Assembly (NCBI GenBank): GCA_963793415.1
Contig: CAWCAC010000002.1
Location: forward strand, 3,100,001 to 3,164,000
Length of the DNA: 64,000 nucleotides
Origin: CAXMST01 sp963793415
Lineage (GTDB): Bacteria > Actinomycetota > Thermoleophilia > Solirubrobacterales > 70-9
Direction of reading: 5' to 3'
Positions 44,364-52,211 of the stretch are shown here, piece by piece (positions within the stretch are counted from its first letter, which is position 1; the number at the start of each line of letters is the position of its first letter). The notes beneath the pieces are model-generated. The model was not told the DNA's origin, did not search any database, and was given only the letters and a program-made list of their open reading frames with translations. The position numbers and the translations under genes were made by a program.

Positions 44364-45733
44364 CAGAGCAGTCCCTCCACGTTGAGCGCGGTCTGCACGT
44401 TCTCGCGCAGCTCGTCGACCTTGTCGGAAATCGCGCTCGGCTCAAACGGGATCGAGTCGAGTGGGTGGATCGTGCGCTGGATCGCCAGCGAGACGTCCTG
44501 GTACGCGGGCGTCACCGCGCGCGGTGCGGCGTTCTCGATCGAGGCGCGGACGACGTCGGAGAATCCGGGGTAGACGTCCTCGATCTCCTTCTCGTCATAG
44601 AGGTTCTCGTTGACCGGGGGCAAGCCGCCGGCGGTCGCGATCTCGAGCTGGTTCTGCGGTTCGATCAGGCACTTGATCGCGTCGAACGACTGCTGCTTGT
44701 GGGTCGAGTAGGAGGAGACGCCGAGGTTGATGCCGCCGAGCGGCGGTGCCGAGGGCAGCTCCGGGTTGACCCGCGGGTAGGGAGCCGCGGCCATCTGCTT
44801 GAAGATCTGCGGCGCGTTCTCCTTCGCGCTCGGGTAGACGAAGGGGTAGTTGATCATGAAGGCCGCGCTGCCCCCTTCGAATGCGAGCCGGGCCGTGTCT
44901 TCGGTCGAGGTCGACATCGCCGGGTCCGCATAGGGCGAGTCCGCGAGCTCGACCATCGGGCTCAGCGCTTCGGCGGTCTTCTTCGGGTCGAGCGCGACCG
45001 TCTGCGCGTCGTCGGGCTCGACGACGCTGGTGCCGGCCGACTCGACCATCGAGTTGAACCAGACGACGAGGCCCTCGTAGCGGTTCGCCTGCACCTGGAT
45101 CAGGTTGTCCTTGCCGAGCTCCTCGGCCTGCTTGAACATCTCGTCCCACGTCTCCGGCGGCTTCGGCGTACGGTTCTTCAGGTACCAGAGCAGCTGCGTG
45201 TTCGACCAGATCGGCGCCGCCCAGAGCTTGTCCTCGAAGCGGGCCGTCTCGGCAACGCTCGGGAAGACGGCCTGGGTCGCAGCCTTCTCGTTCTCGCCCG
45301 TCCATTCCTCGACCCAGCCGGCGTTGGCGAACTCGCCGCTCCAGATCACATCCATGCCGATGATGTCGATCGAGTCGTCCTCGGCGCCGAGCCGTCGCAC
45401 CAGCTGCTCGCGCTGCTGGTCGGCGTCGGAGGGCAGGTACTCGAACTTGATCGTGTACTCACCGTTCGACTGATCCGAGCACTTCTTCGCGATCTTCGGC
45501 AGGACGCCGCTCGGCTCGTTGAAGATGAACCAGCTCAGCTCGACCGGGCCGCCGGAGTCGTCGTCGCCGCCACAGGCGCCGAGCAGGAGCGAGGCCGCGA
45601 CGAACACGGCCAGCAGGGCCGCTACCGGCCCTCGGGAGCGCCTCGGTTGCTCCGCATCCAGCTGGGGGCGCGCTGGCTTGATCCTCTCTCCTCTCAACTC
45701 AGTCGCGGCCGGCGCATTGCGTCGGCCGACCAC
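44363..45733 (-). CDS. Sugar ABC transporter substrate-binding lipoprotein
   Basis: 456 residues from GTG 45733. Signal peptide ending LLLGAC (lipidated Cys about 54), then a GGDDDSGG linker and a family 1 binding fold: WAAPIWSNTQLLWY, PKPPETWDEMFKQAEEL, MINYPFVYPSA, GGINLGVSSYSTHKQQSFDAIKCL. Resembles trehalose/maltose-binding proteins (LpqY, ThuE). The long N-terminal leader makes the start doubtful; an in-frame TTG (45697) lies just before a strong AGGAGAGAGG that has no start codon after it. Gene order binding protein-MalF-MalG-MalK, downstream of an alpha-glucosidase. Confidence 0.9.
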   Translation of the reverse strand: MVGRRNAPAATELRGERIKPARPQLDAEQPRRSRGPVAALLAVFVAASLLLGACGGDDDSGGPVELSWFIFNEPSGVLPKIAKKCSDQSNGEYTIKFEYLPSDADQQREQLVRRLGAEDDSIDIIGMDVIWSGEFANAGWVEEWTGENEKAATQAVFPSVAETARFEDKLWAAPIWSNTQLLWYLKNRTPKPPETWDEMFKQAEELGKDNLIQVQANRYEGLVVWFNSMVESAGTSVVEPDDAQTVALDPKKTAEALSPMVELADSPYADPAMSTSTEDTARLAFEGGSAAFMINYPFVYPSAKENAPQIFKQMAAAPYPRVNPELPSAPPLGGINLGVSSYSTHKQQSFDAIKCLIEPQNQLEIATAGGLPPVNENLYDEKEIEDVYPGFSDVVRASIENAAPRAVTPAYQDVSLAIQRTIHPLDSIPFEPSAISDKVDELRENVQTALNVEGLL

Positions 45734-45783
45734 TCACTACCCCGGCTTTCTAATACCTAAACGTGGGGACCGCAACCACTTCG

Positions 45784-47235
45784 TCAACTGGACGTAATGG
45801 CCCCCGAGTGGGGCGCCAGCAGACCGGCTGCCGAGACCGCGCCGGGCTCGGTGGCGAGCCGCACCCGACCCTCTCTGAGGCGCGGATGCGCGCGGGGCTC
45901 GTCGTCGAGGTTGAGCACGATCGCATGACGGCCGCCGCGCTCGAACGAGAGCAGGCCCCCGTCCTCGGCGATCGACCCGACCGGGCCCTCGAGCTCCCGG
46001 CGCACCGCGATCAGGCTGCGGAACAACGACAGGACCGAGCCGGGGTCACCGAGCTGCTCGGTCGCCGTCCCACCCGGAGCTCCGGTCGCCGGCAGCCAGG
46101 GCTCGCCGCTCGTGAAGCCGCCGGCCGGGCCGGGTTCCCAGGGCATCGGGTGCCGGAAGGAATCGCGGCCGAAGCGGTCGATCTCCGGCCCAGTGGCGCC
46201 GGGCCCGTCGACCATCCCGAGTTCCTCCCCCTGGTAGAGGAAGGCGCAGCCCGGCAGCGTCAGCAACAGCATCGCCGCATTGCGAACGGCGTCCGGACCC
46301 CAGCGAGTGGCGACGCGGGAAAAGTCGTGGTTGGAGGTGACCCAGGCGAGTCCGGGCTCGGTCGCGGCGCGGTCGAGGACATCGGCGAGCGCCGACGCCT
46401 GCCACGGCGCGTGCAGCAGGTCAAAGGCGAAGACCCGGTCGAGGTGCTCCAGGTAGCGGGCGAGCCGGTCGCCCGGTAGGTAGACCTCGCCGATCAGCGG
46501 CACGTCGCCGGCGGCCTCGCGCAGCGCCGCCAATGCCAGTCCGATCTCGCGGTCGTCGCGGGAGCGGATCAGATCGAGGCTCTGCTGGTCGGGATGGACG
46601 GGCAGCGGGAAGGGCTGGCGGCCGGGAGGGTCGTCGCGGAAGCCGGCGTCCTTGACGAGCCGGTCGACGGCGTCGATCCGGAAGCCGTCCGCGCCGCGCG
46701 CGACCCAGCCGCTGATCATCTCCCCCATCGCCTCGCGCACGTCCGCCCGCCGCCAGTCGAGGTCGGGCTGCTCGGGGAAGAACGAGTGCAGGTACCAGCG
46801 CCCGGACCGCTCGTCCCGTGACCATGCCGGCCCGCCGAACGAGGCGATCCAGTTGTTGGGAGGGCCGTCACCGTCGGCCCACACGTAGCGCTCGGGATGG
46901 TCGCGGAACCAGGGATGCTCGATCGAGGTGTGCGAGGCGACCACGTCGAGGAGCACCTTGATCCCGCGCTGGTGAGCAGCGGCGATCAGGCTGCCGAAGG
47001 CCTGCTCGCCCCCGTACTCGCCGGCGACGGCGGCGTGGTCGCTGACGTCGTAGCCGCAGTCGGCTCCGGGGGACGGGTAGATCGGCGTCAGCCAGATCGC
47101 ATCGACGCCCAGGTCGACGAAGTGGTCGAGCCGCGACTCGACCCCTGTGAGGTCCCCGATCCCGTCGCCGTCGGAGTCCTGGAAGGAGCGCGGGTAGATC
47201 TCGTATATGACGGCTCTCTCCCACCACGCGGCCAT
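45784..47235 (-). CDS. GH13 alpha-glucosidase (oligo-1,6-glucosidase/trehalose-type)
   Basis: 483 residues. Alpha-amylase-family barrel: IYEIYPRSFQDSDGDGIGDL, DAIWLTPIYPSP, DVVASHTSIEHPWF; nucleophile Asp in DGFRIDAVDR (about 190), acid/base Glu in LIGEVYLPG, third Asp in WVTSNHDFSRV. No signal peptide, so it works on imported sugar. ATG at 47235 fits the family start. Heads a likely operon with the sugar importer (51-base gap), giving the logic uptake then hydrolysis of alpha-glucosides. Confidence 0.93.
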   Translation of the reverse strand: MAAWWERAVIYEIYPRSFQDSDGDGIGDLTGVESRLDHFVDLGVDAIWLTPIYPSPGADCGYDVSDHAAVAGEYGGEQAFGSLIAAAHQRGIKVLLDVVASHTSIEHPWFRDHPERYVWADGDGPPNNWIASFGGPAWSRDERSGRWYLHSFFPEQPDLDWRRADVREAMGEMISGWVARGADGFRIDAVDRLVKDAGFRDDPPGRQPFPLPVHPDQQSLDLIRSRDDREIGLALAALREAAGDVPLIGEVYLPGDRLARYLEHLDRVFAFDLLHAPWQASALADVLDRAATEPGLAWVTSNHDFSRVATRWGPDAVRNAAMLLLTLPGCAFLYQGEELGMVDGPGATGPEIDRFGRDSFRHPMPWEPGPAGGFTSGEPWLPATGAPGGTATEQLGDPGSVLSLFRSLIAVRRELEGPVGSIAEDGGLLSFERGGRHAIVLNLDDEPRAHPRLREGRVRLATEPGAVSAAGLLAPHSGAITSS

Positions 47236-47340
47236 CGCCCGAGCGTAGGGGAAAACCACCTATCGCTCACGGCCTCGTTGGTCGACAATGCACGTACACG
47301 CCTCGTACCGCCGATTCGAGGCACCGTTCCTGGGGAGCCA
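47236..47340. other. Divergent intergenic region
   Basis: 105 bases between the GH13 gene and the three-domain secreted protein. Contains a GGGGAG ribosome site for the latter; I saw no clear operator or promoter motif. Confidence 0.4.
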
Positions 47341-49659
47341 ATGAGCCAACGACCCATCTCGCGGCACCGCATTGCGGCCGCCCTGCTCTCGGCCGCGGCC
47401 TTGGCCGCGGTCGCGATCGCCCTGGCCTGGGCGCCCCCGGCGCAGGCGAGCCCGCTCGACGGCAACGGCTCCTGGATCTGGTACGTCTCGGCCTCGGGTG
47501 GATCGCCCGAGGCCGTCGCCCGCCACGCCGACCGCAAGGGCCTCGACACGGTCTACGTGAAGAGCTCCGACGCCGGCAGCTACTGGGATCAGTTCAGCCC
47601 CGAGCTGGTCGCCGCCCTCCACGAACGCGGCATCGAGGCCTGCGCCTGGCCGTTCGTCTACGGCGACGATCCGGGCCGCGAGGCGCGGGTCACCGCGAAG
47701 GCCGCGGATGCAGGAGCCGACTGCATCGTGATCGACGCCGAGAGCAGCTACGAGGGCCGATACGAACAGGCCTACCGGTACGTCCACAAGCTCCGCCGCC
47801 TCGTCGGCCCGCGCTATCCGCTCGCGCTCAGCAGCTTCCCCTATGCCGACTACCACCCGACCTTCCCCTACTCGGTCTTCCTCGGCGCCGGCGGCGCCGA
47901 GTTCAACGTCCCTCAGATCTACTGGCGCGCGATCGGCGACTCCGTCCGCGAGGCTTTCGAGCACACCTACCTCTGGAACCGGGCCTACGCGCGCCCGATC
48001 TTCCCGCTCGGACAGACCTGGCAGGACCCGGGCAAGCGCGAGCTGCTCGACTTCCGCCGCTACGCGAACGAGTTCGGCGCCGCCGGGGTCAGCTGGTGGT
48101 CGTGGCAGGAGACGGACGGCAAGGAGTGGCGGATCGTCGGCCGGCCCGACGTCAAGGGCGTCCCGGGCTACGAGGCGAAGCGCCGCTACGCGCCGCTCGG
48201 CCGCGGCGATGCCGGCGACCTCGTCCTGCTCGCACAGGAGTTGCTGATCGCGGCCGGCCGCAAGGTCCAGCCGAACGGCAGCTTCGACGGTCGCACCGAG
48301 CGCGCCGTCCGCAGCTTCCAGACGGATGCCGGCCTCGAGCCCGACGGGCGTATCGACGACCCGACCTGGAGGCTGTTGACGAAGCTCGAGCCCGAGAGCA
48401 CGAACTGGAAGCGGACCAGGGTCCCCGGGGTGCTCTCGCGGAAGGCGCGGGGCCGCGCCGGCGACGACACGGCGGGCGCTGGCCGGGCCGAGTTCTCACC
48501 GCCGCCGCAGCCGCGGGTCGCCGAGCCGGGCGCGGGCCCGGTCGCGCTCAAGCGGGTCGGCATCGAGCAGCACAAGCTCAAGCTCGCGGTTCGCTTCACG
48601 GTCGCCAACCCCCTCCCTCCCCTGCGTGACCTGAAGCGCTACCCGAGCGCGGTCGGCTCCGACGAGCGCCACATGTGCCTCGTCGCCGACGGCTCCGCGG
48701 TCGAGCGGCGCCTGATCTGCGTCGGCGGCAAGGTCGAGCGCCACCGCATCGACCTCGGCGTCTCCCGCTTCCGCGAGGGCGGCAACGCGCGCAAGCTTCA
48801 CGGTGTCTCGGCGAAGCTCGAGCGGACCTCGGCCAACTCGATCAAGGTCGAGTTCCCACTGCGCAAGGCGGGCTTCGACCACGGGCGCTTCCGCTATTAC
48901 GCGGCCTCGGCCTGGATCGGCGAGGGCTGCGGCCCCGAGCGGCCGAGGAAGGACGAGATGGCCGCCGTCGTCTGCCATTCGCGCGCGCCAGAGGACGGCC
49001 GCAACAAGGGCCGGATCTTCAAGGTCGTGCGCTCCGGATGCACCCCCGGCAAGCACGGGATCATCACCAACGGCCCGCGCGACGAGAAGAAGATCGCGCT
49101 CACCTTCGACGATGGCCCGAGCGCCTACACGAGCCAGATCCTCTCCGCGCTCGACCACGCCAACGTCAAGGGCACCTTCTTCGACATCGGCAACCTGGTT
49201 CACGGGGCCGACGCGGGCCTGCTCCGCAAGATCGTCGCCCACGGCCATGAGATCGGCAACCACTCGTGGGCGCACGAGACGCTGCCGAGCGGCTCGAGCA
49301 TGTCGGCCACGAGCTCCGCGATCCGCCAGGTCACCGGATTCGAGCCGTGCCACTTCCGGCCGCCCGGCGGCGCCTACAACAGCGGCACGATCAGCGCCGC
49401 GGCGCAGAACGGGATGTCGGTCGTCAACTGGGACGTCGACACGCGCGACTGGACTGGGCTCAGCTCGGGGTCGATCATCTCGAGCGCGACATCCGGCGGC
49501 AAGGGATCGATCGTGCTCATGCATGACGGCGGCGGCAACCGCTCCCAGACCGCGGCGGCGGTGCCGCAGATCATCCACATCCTCAAGAAGCGCGGCTACA
49601 AGCTGGTCACGCTGACTCAGCTGCTCGGCGGCCACTTCAAGCTGCGCGAAAAGCACTGA
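47341..49659 (+). CDS. Secreted three-domain protein: glycosidase-like barrel, peptidoglycan-binding domain, NodB polysaccharide deacetylase
   Basis: 772 residues. Signal peptide (1-36, cleaved near AQASP). Domain 1 (about 40-270): TIM-barrel-like glycoside-hydrolase fold, with YVKSSDAGSYWDQF, CIVIDAESSYEGR (acidic pair) and SWWSWQETDG. Domain 2 (about 280-345): PG_binding_1 repeat, FDGRTERAVRSFQTDAGLEPDGRID. A beta-rich domain of unknown type (400-560) links to a CE4 NodB deacetylase (570-772): TFDDGPS at 588 (Asp590, Asp591), HEIGNHSWAHE metal His pair, RPPGGAYN, WDVDTRDW and VLMHDGGG, all catalytic motifs present. ATG 47341 follows a GGGGAG ribosome site. Probably remodels or degrades the cell wall. 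Confidence 0.9.
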   Translation: MSQRPISRHRIAAALLSAAALAAVAIALAWAPPAQASPLDGNGSWIWYVSASGGSPEAVARHADRKGLDTVYVKSSDAGSYWDQFSPELVAALHERGIEACAWPFVYGDDPGREARVTAKAADAGADCIVIDAESSYEGRYEQAYRYVHKLRRLVGPRYPLALSSFPYADYHPTFPYSVFLGAGGAEFNVPQIYWRAIGDSVREAFEHTYLWNRAYARPIFPLGQTWQDPGKRELLDFRRYANEFGAAGVSWWSWQETDGKEWRIVGRPDVKGVPGYEAKRRYAPLGRGDAGDLVLLAQELLIAAGRKVQPNGSFDGRTERAVRSFQTDAGLEPDGRIDDPTWRLLTKLEPESTNWKRTRVPGVLSRKARGRAGDDTAGAGRAEFSPPPQPRVAEPGAGPVALKRVGIEQHKLKLAVRFTVANPLPPLRDLKRYPSAVGSDERHMCLVADGSAVERRLICVGGKVERHRIDLGVSRFREGGNARKLHGVSAKLERTSANSIKVEFPLRKAGFDHGRFRYYAASAWIGEGCGPERPRKDEMAAVVCHSRAPEDGRNKGRIFKVVRSGCTPGKHGIITNGPRDEKKIALTFDDGPSAYTSQILSALDHANVKGTFFDIGNLVHGADAGLLRKIVAHGHEIGNHSWAHETLPSGSSMSATSSAIRQVTGFEPCHFRPPGGAYNSGTISAAAQNGMSVVNWDVDTRDWTGLSSGSIISSATSGGKGSIVLMHDGGGNRSQTAAAVPQIIHILKKRGYKLVTLTQLLGGHFKLREKH

Positions 49660-49757
49660 GCAACGGCCTCCGGCCCCCTCCAATCCTTGTCCGACCGCGA
49701 TTGGGCGGCCCGGCATCGGGAATGTCTGGTGCTACCCACCAATCAAGGAGGCAGGCA

Positions 49758-50036
49758 ATGCTGGAGATCACGAACGGGAAGCGGAAGGCGGCGGCGCTGC
49801 TGACGGCCGGGCTGCTGGCTCTGTCGGGCGCAGCCGCGACCGGATGCGGCGACGACAACGGCGCCAGCGAGGACATCGAGAACGCGGCCGACGAGGCCGG
49901 TGAGGATCTCTCGAACGCCGCCGACGACGCGACCGACGAGGCCGGTCAGGCCGCCGACGATGCGGCGAACTCGGCCGACGAAGCCGCAGATGACCTCGGC
50001 AAGGAGATCGACGGGAAACCGAACAACGACGGCTGA
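49758..50036 (+). CDS. Small acidic lipoprotein
   Basis: 92 residues. Signal peptide with lipobox ATGC (Cys about 32), then a low-complexity tail of about 60 residues made almost only of Ala, Asp and Glu with a seven-residue rhythm (ADEAGEDLSNAADDATDEAGQ), likely a helical or coiled rod. ATG at 49758 follows AAGGAGG at 49745-49751; the open frame before it is spurious. Such proteins are common in this group of actinobacteria; function unknown. Confidence 0.8.
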   Translation: MLEITNGKRKAAALLTAGLLALSGAAATGCGDDNGASEDIENAADEAGEDLSNAADDATDEAGQAADDAANSADEAADDLGKEIDGKPNNDG

Positions 50037-50065
50037 GCCGTCGCCCCCCGCGATGTTCTCGCCCG

Positions 50066-50833
50066 CTAGGCCTCGTGCCAGGGGGTGAGGATGCGGGGGC
50101 CGTCGACGCCGACGGCGATCGTGAACTCGAAGTGGGCGGCGAGCGAGCCGTCGGCCGAGTACACGGCCCAGTGGTCCGATCCCATCCGGATCTCGTCGGT
50201 GCCGATGTTGACCATCGGCTCGATCGCGAGGGTCATGCCCTCCTCGAGCTCAGGGCCGGTTCCCGGCTCGCCGTAATTCGGGATCTGCGGGTCCTCGTGC
50301 ATCTCCTGGCCGATGCCGTGGCCGACAAGGCTCTTGATCACGTGCAAGCGCTCCTTCTCGACAGTGCGCTGGATCGCCGCCGAGACGTCGCCGAGCGTGT
50401 TGCCGGCCTTTGCCTCGGCGATCCCGTCGAACAGCGACTGCTTCGTCACCTCGAGCAGGTGCTGGGCCGGCTCGCCGATCGTGCCGATGCCGTAGGTCTG
50501 CGCGGCGTCCGCCACCCAGCCGTCCTTGACGACGCCGATGTCGATCGAGAGGACGTCGCCGCGCTTGAGCTCGTAGGCGCCCGGGATCCCGTGCACGACC
50601 ATCGAGTTGGGCGAGGCACAGATCGAGCCGGGGAAGCCGCGGTAGCCCTTGAAGGCCGGCGTCGCGCCCTGCGAGCGGATGAACTTCTCGGCGATCTCGT
50701 CGAGGTGGCCCGTGGTGACGCCGGGGCGGGCGCTCTTGCGGAGCATCCCGTGGCAGCGCGCGAGGATCAGGCCGGCTGCGGCCATCTTCTCGATCTGCTC
50801 TGGAGTCTTCGGTGTGATCGTTCCGCGGTACAC
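50066..50833 (-). CDS. map: Methionine aminopeptidase type I
   Basis: 255 residues. Removes the N-terminal Met from nascent proteins. Metal ligands lie in DIGVVKDGWVADAAQTY (two Asp), GHGIGQEMHEDPQIPNY (His), GMTLAIEPMV (Glu) and AHFEFTIAV (Glu). GTG start at 50833, 16 bases after adk, in the classic secY-adk-map order. Confidence 0.97.
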   Translation of the reverse strand: MYRGTITPKTPEQIEKMAAAGLILARCHGMLRKSARPGVTTGHLDEIAEKFIRSQGATPAFKGYRGFPGSICASPNSMVVHGIPGAYELKRGDVLSIDIGVVKDGWVADAAQTYGIGTIGEPAQHLLEVTKQSLFDGIAEAKAGNTLGDVSAAIQRTVEKERLHVIKSLVGHGIGQEMHEDPQIPNYGEPGTGPELEEGMTLAIEPMVNIGTDEIRMGSDHWAVYSADGSLAAHFEFTIAVGVDGPRILTPWHEA

Positions 50834-50849
50834 GTCGGCGGGGCCTGGT

Positions 50850-51524
50850 CTAGAGCTCTTCCTCGAGCCGCAGGGTCGCGAGCAGCGCGCGGATCCGGTC
50901 GCCGACGTCGTCGGGCGACTGCGAGCCGTCGACGCGCTTGAGCAGGTTGCGCTCCTCGTAGTAGGCCACGAGCGGCTCCGTCTGCGAGTGGTAGGTGTCG
51001 AGTCGCTTGGCGATCACCTCGGGCTTGTCGTCGTCGCGGACGATCAGCCGCGAGCCGCAAACGTCACAGACCCCCTCGTTCTTGGGCGGGTCGAACTCGA
51101 CGTGGAAGATGTGGCCGTTCTTGGCGCAGGTGCGACGCCCGCCGAGACGGCGCTGAACCTCCTCGTCGTCGGTGTCGATCAGGACGACGGCAGTGATCGA
51201 GCGTCCGAGCTTGTCCATCTCCTCGCCGAGGGCCTCGGCCTGGCCGATCGTGCGAGGGAACCCGTCGAGGATGAAGCCGTCGGCGGATTCCGGGCTCTCG
51301 ACCCGCTCGCCGATCACGCCGATGATCACCTCATCGGGGACCAGCCCGCCCTCATCCATGAACTGCTTCGCCGTACGGCCGAGGTCAGTCCCACCCTGGA
51401 CAGCCGCCCGGAGAATGTCCCCGGTCGCGTAGTAGGGCAGGTGGAAGTCCTCCTGGAGGCGCTCACCTTGCGTCCCCTTGCCCGACCCCGGGGGACCGAG
51501 AAGGATCAAGTTCAGCTCGGACAT
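50850..51524 (-). CDS. adk: Adenylate kinase
   Basis: 224 residues. P-loop LLGPPGSGKGTQGERL, ATGDILRAAV, LDGFPRTIGQAEAL and LIDTDDEEVQRRLGGRRT. The lid carries a zinc site of the type Cys-x4-His...Cys-x2-Cys (CAKNGH and CDVC), in a long-lid enzyme. 684 bases separate it from secY, an unusual gap filled with repeats, so adk probably has its own promoter. Confidence 0.97.
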   Translation of the reverse strand: MSELNLILLGPPGSGKGTQGERLQEDFHLPYYATGDILRAAVQGGTDLGRTAKQFMDEGGLVPDEVIIGVIGERVESPESADGFILDGFPRTIGQAEALGEEMDKLGRSITAVVLIDTDDEEVQRRLGGRRTCAKNGHIFHVEFDPPKNEGVCDVCGSRLIVRDDDKPEVIAKRLDTYHSQTEPLVAYYEERNLLKRVDGSQSPDDVGDRIRALLATLRLEEEL

Positions 51525-51660
51525 AGACGCGGCAGGTTAGTAGGTGGCGGCGCAGCCCGGTGCGGAGAAACCACGGATGGGCGGTGGGAGGGTTGACATG
51601 CGGGTGGTGCGGGCGGGTGCGAGGGGCGGGAGTACTGGGGGTGAGTGGCGGCGCGTGACC
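51525..51660. other. Upstream region of adk
   Basis: 136 GC-rich bases between adk and the repeat; G-runs dominate and I see no recognisable promoter or gene. A promoter for adk would have to be here or within the repeat. Confidence 0.35.
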
Positions 51661-51955
51661 GTCCGAGGGGCGTCCCTCGCAGGCTCAGGCCGCGTATTTG
51701 CGGTGAGGGTGAGGTGGAGGAGGGTGCCGGCCGCGCCGCGGCGGGGCCGGGTCGCCCTTTGTCACGCGAGCCGCGTGGGCGTCACGGTTGCGTAGCTGTT
51801 GCCCGGGCCCCGCGCGACGCGATCCACATCGGCGTCGCATAGCGAGGTCAATGTGGATCGCTTCCGCGGCCTCACCGGGAATCCACCCCGAAACCGCAAC
51901 GAGACACGCGCCCCGTGTGACCGACCACAGACCGCACCGCTTCCCTCACTGCAAT
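51661..51955 (+). repeat. Dispersed 295-base repeat, copy 2
   Basis: Second copy of the element at 20618-20911, same orientation, in the secY-adk gap. The hairpin arms recur exactly at 51819-51829 and 51851-51861. Only 4 of 151 bases differ in the right-hand half. In this copy and copy 1 a short frame beginning near the hairpin (DRFRGLTGNPPRNRNETRA) is conserved, but it is too short and compositionally unlike genes to call. Confidence 0.85.
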
Positions 51956-51975
51956 CCACGGCCGACACCCTCAAT

Positions 51976-52058
51976 CCCCACCTCGGACGGGCGGCCGGCA
52001 CCCCCAACGCCCATCTCGGACGGGCAGGGCCGCCCCCTCAGCCCCACCTCGGACGGGC
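51976..52058 (+). repeat. 33-base tandem repeat, three copies
   Basis: The 17-base core CCCCACCTCGGACGGGC starts at 51976, 52009 (two changes) and 52042, an exact 33-base period; the remaining 16 bases of each unit are looser. Not coding as far as I can tell. Directly follows the dispersed repeat. Confidence 0.75.
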
Positions 52059-52088
52059 GACCACTCTGACTTCCCCCACCCCAAACCC

Positions 52089-52211
52089 GTAGGTGGCCCC
52101 CGGCGAGGCCGGGAGCGTCGAGGGCAAGGAGCCGCGAGCGATAGTGGCGGAGCCACGTGAGCGAGCGGGGACGCCGCCATCGGCGTTCCCGGCCCGCCGC
52201 GGGCCACCTAC
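52089..52211 (-). terminator. Large stem-loop at the 3' end of secY
   Basis: Perfect 11-base outer arms (52089-52099 and 52201-52211) continue into an imperfect inner stem to about 52116 and 52184. The right arm runs into the last Lys codon and stop of secY. It may terminate or stabilise the S10-spc transcript before adk. A further GTGGC-GGA-GCCAC hairpin lies in the loop (52144-52156). There is no U-tract. Confidence 0.5.

Noticed and set aside
45745..45765. Third iron box near the sugar-binding-protein gene (TTAGGTATTAG on the minus strand)
   Set aside because: Only the left half matches; the right half CCTAA is missing and the operon is for sugar uptake.
49680..49704. Hairpin after the deacetylase gene
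   Set aside because: Six-base arms with a 13-base loop and no U-run; too weak to call a terminator.
51661..51955. Insertion sequence
   Set aside because: No transposase, no terminal inverted repeats and no target-site duplication were visible in either copy.
51976..52058. Possible CRISPR array
   Set aside because: Only three units, 17-base conserved core, spacer-like parts too short (16 bases) and no cas gene nearby.
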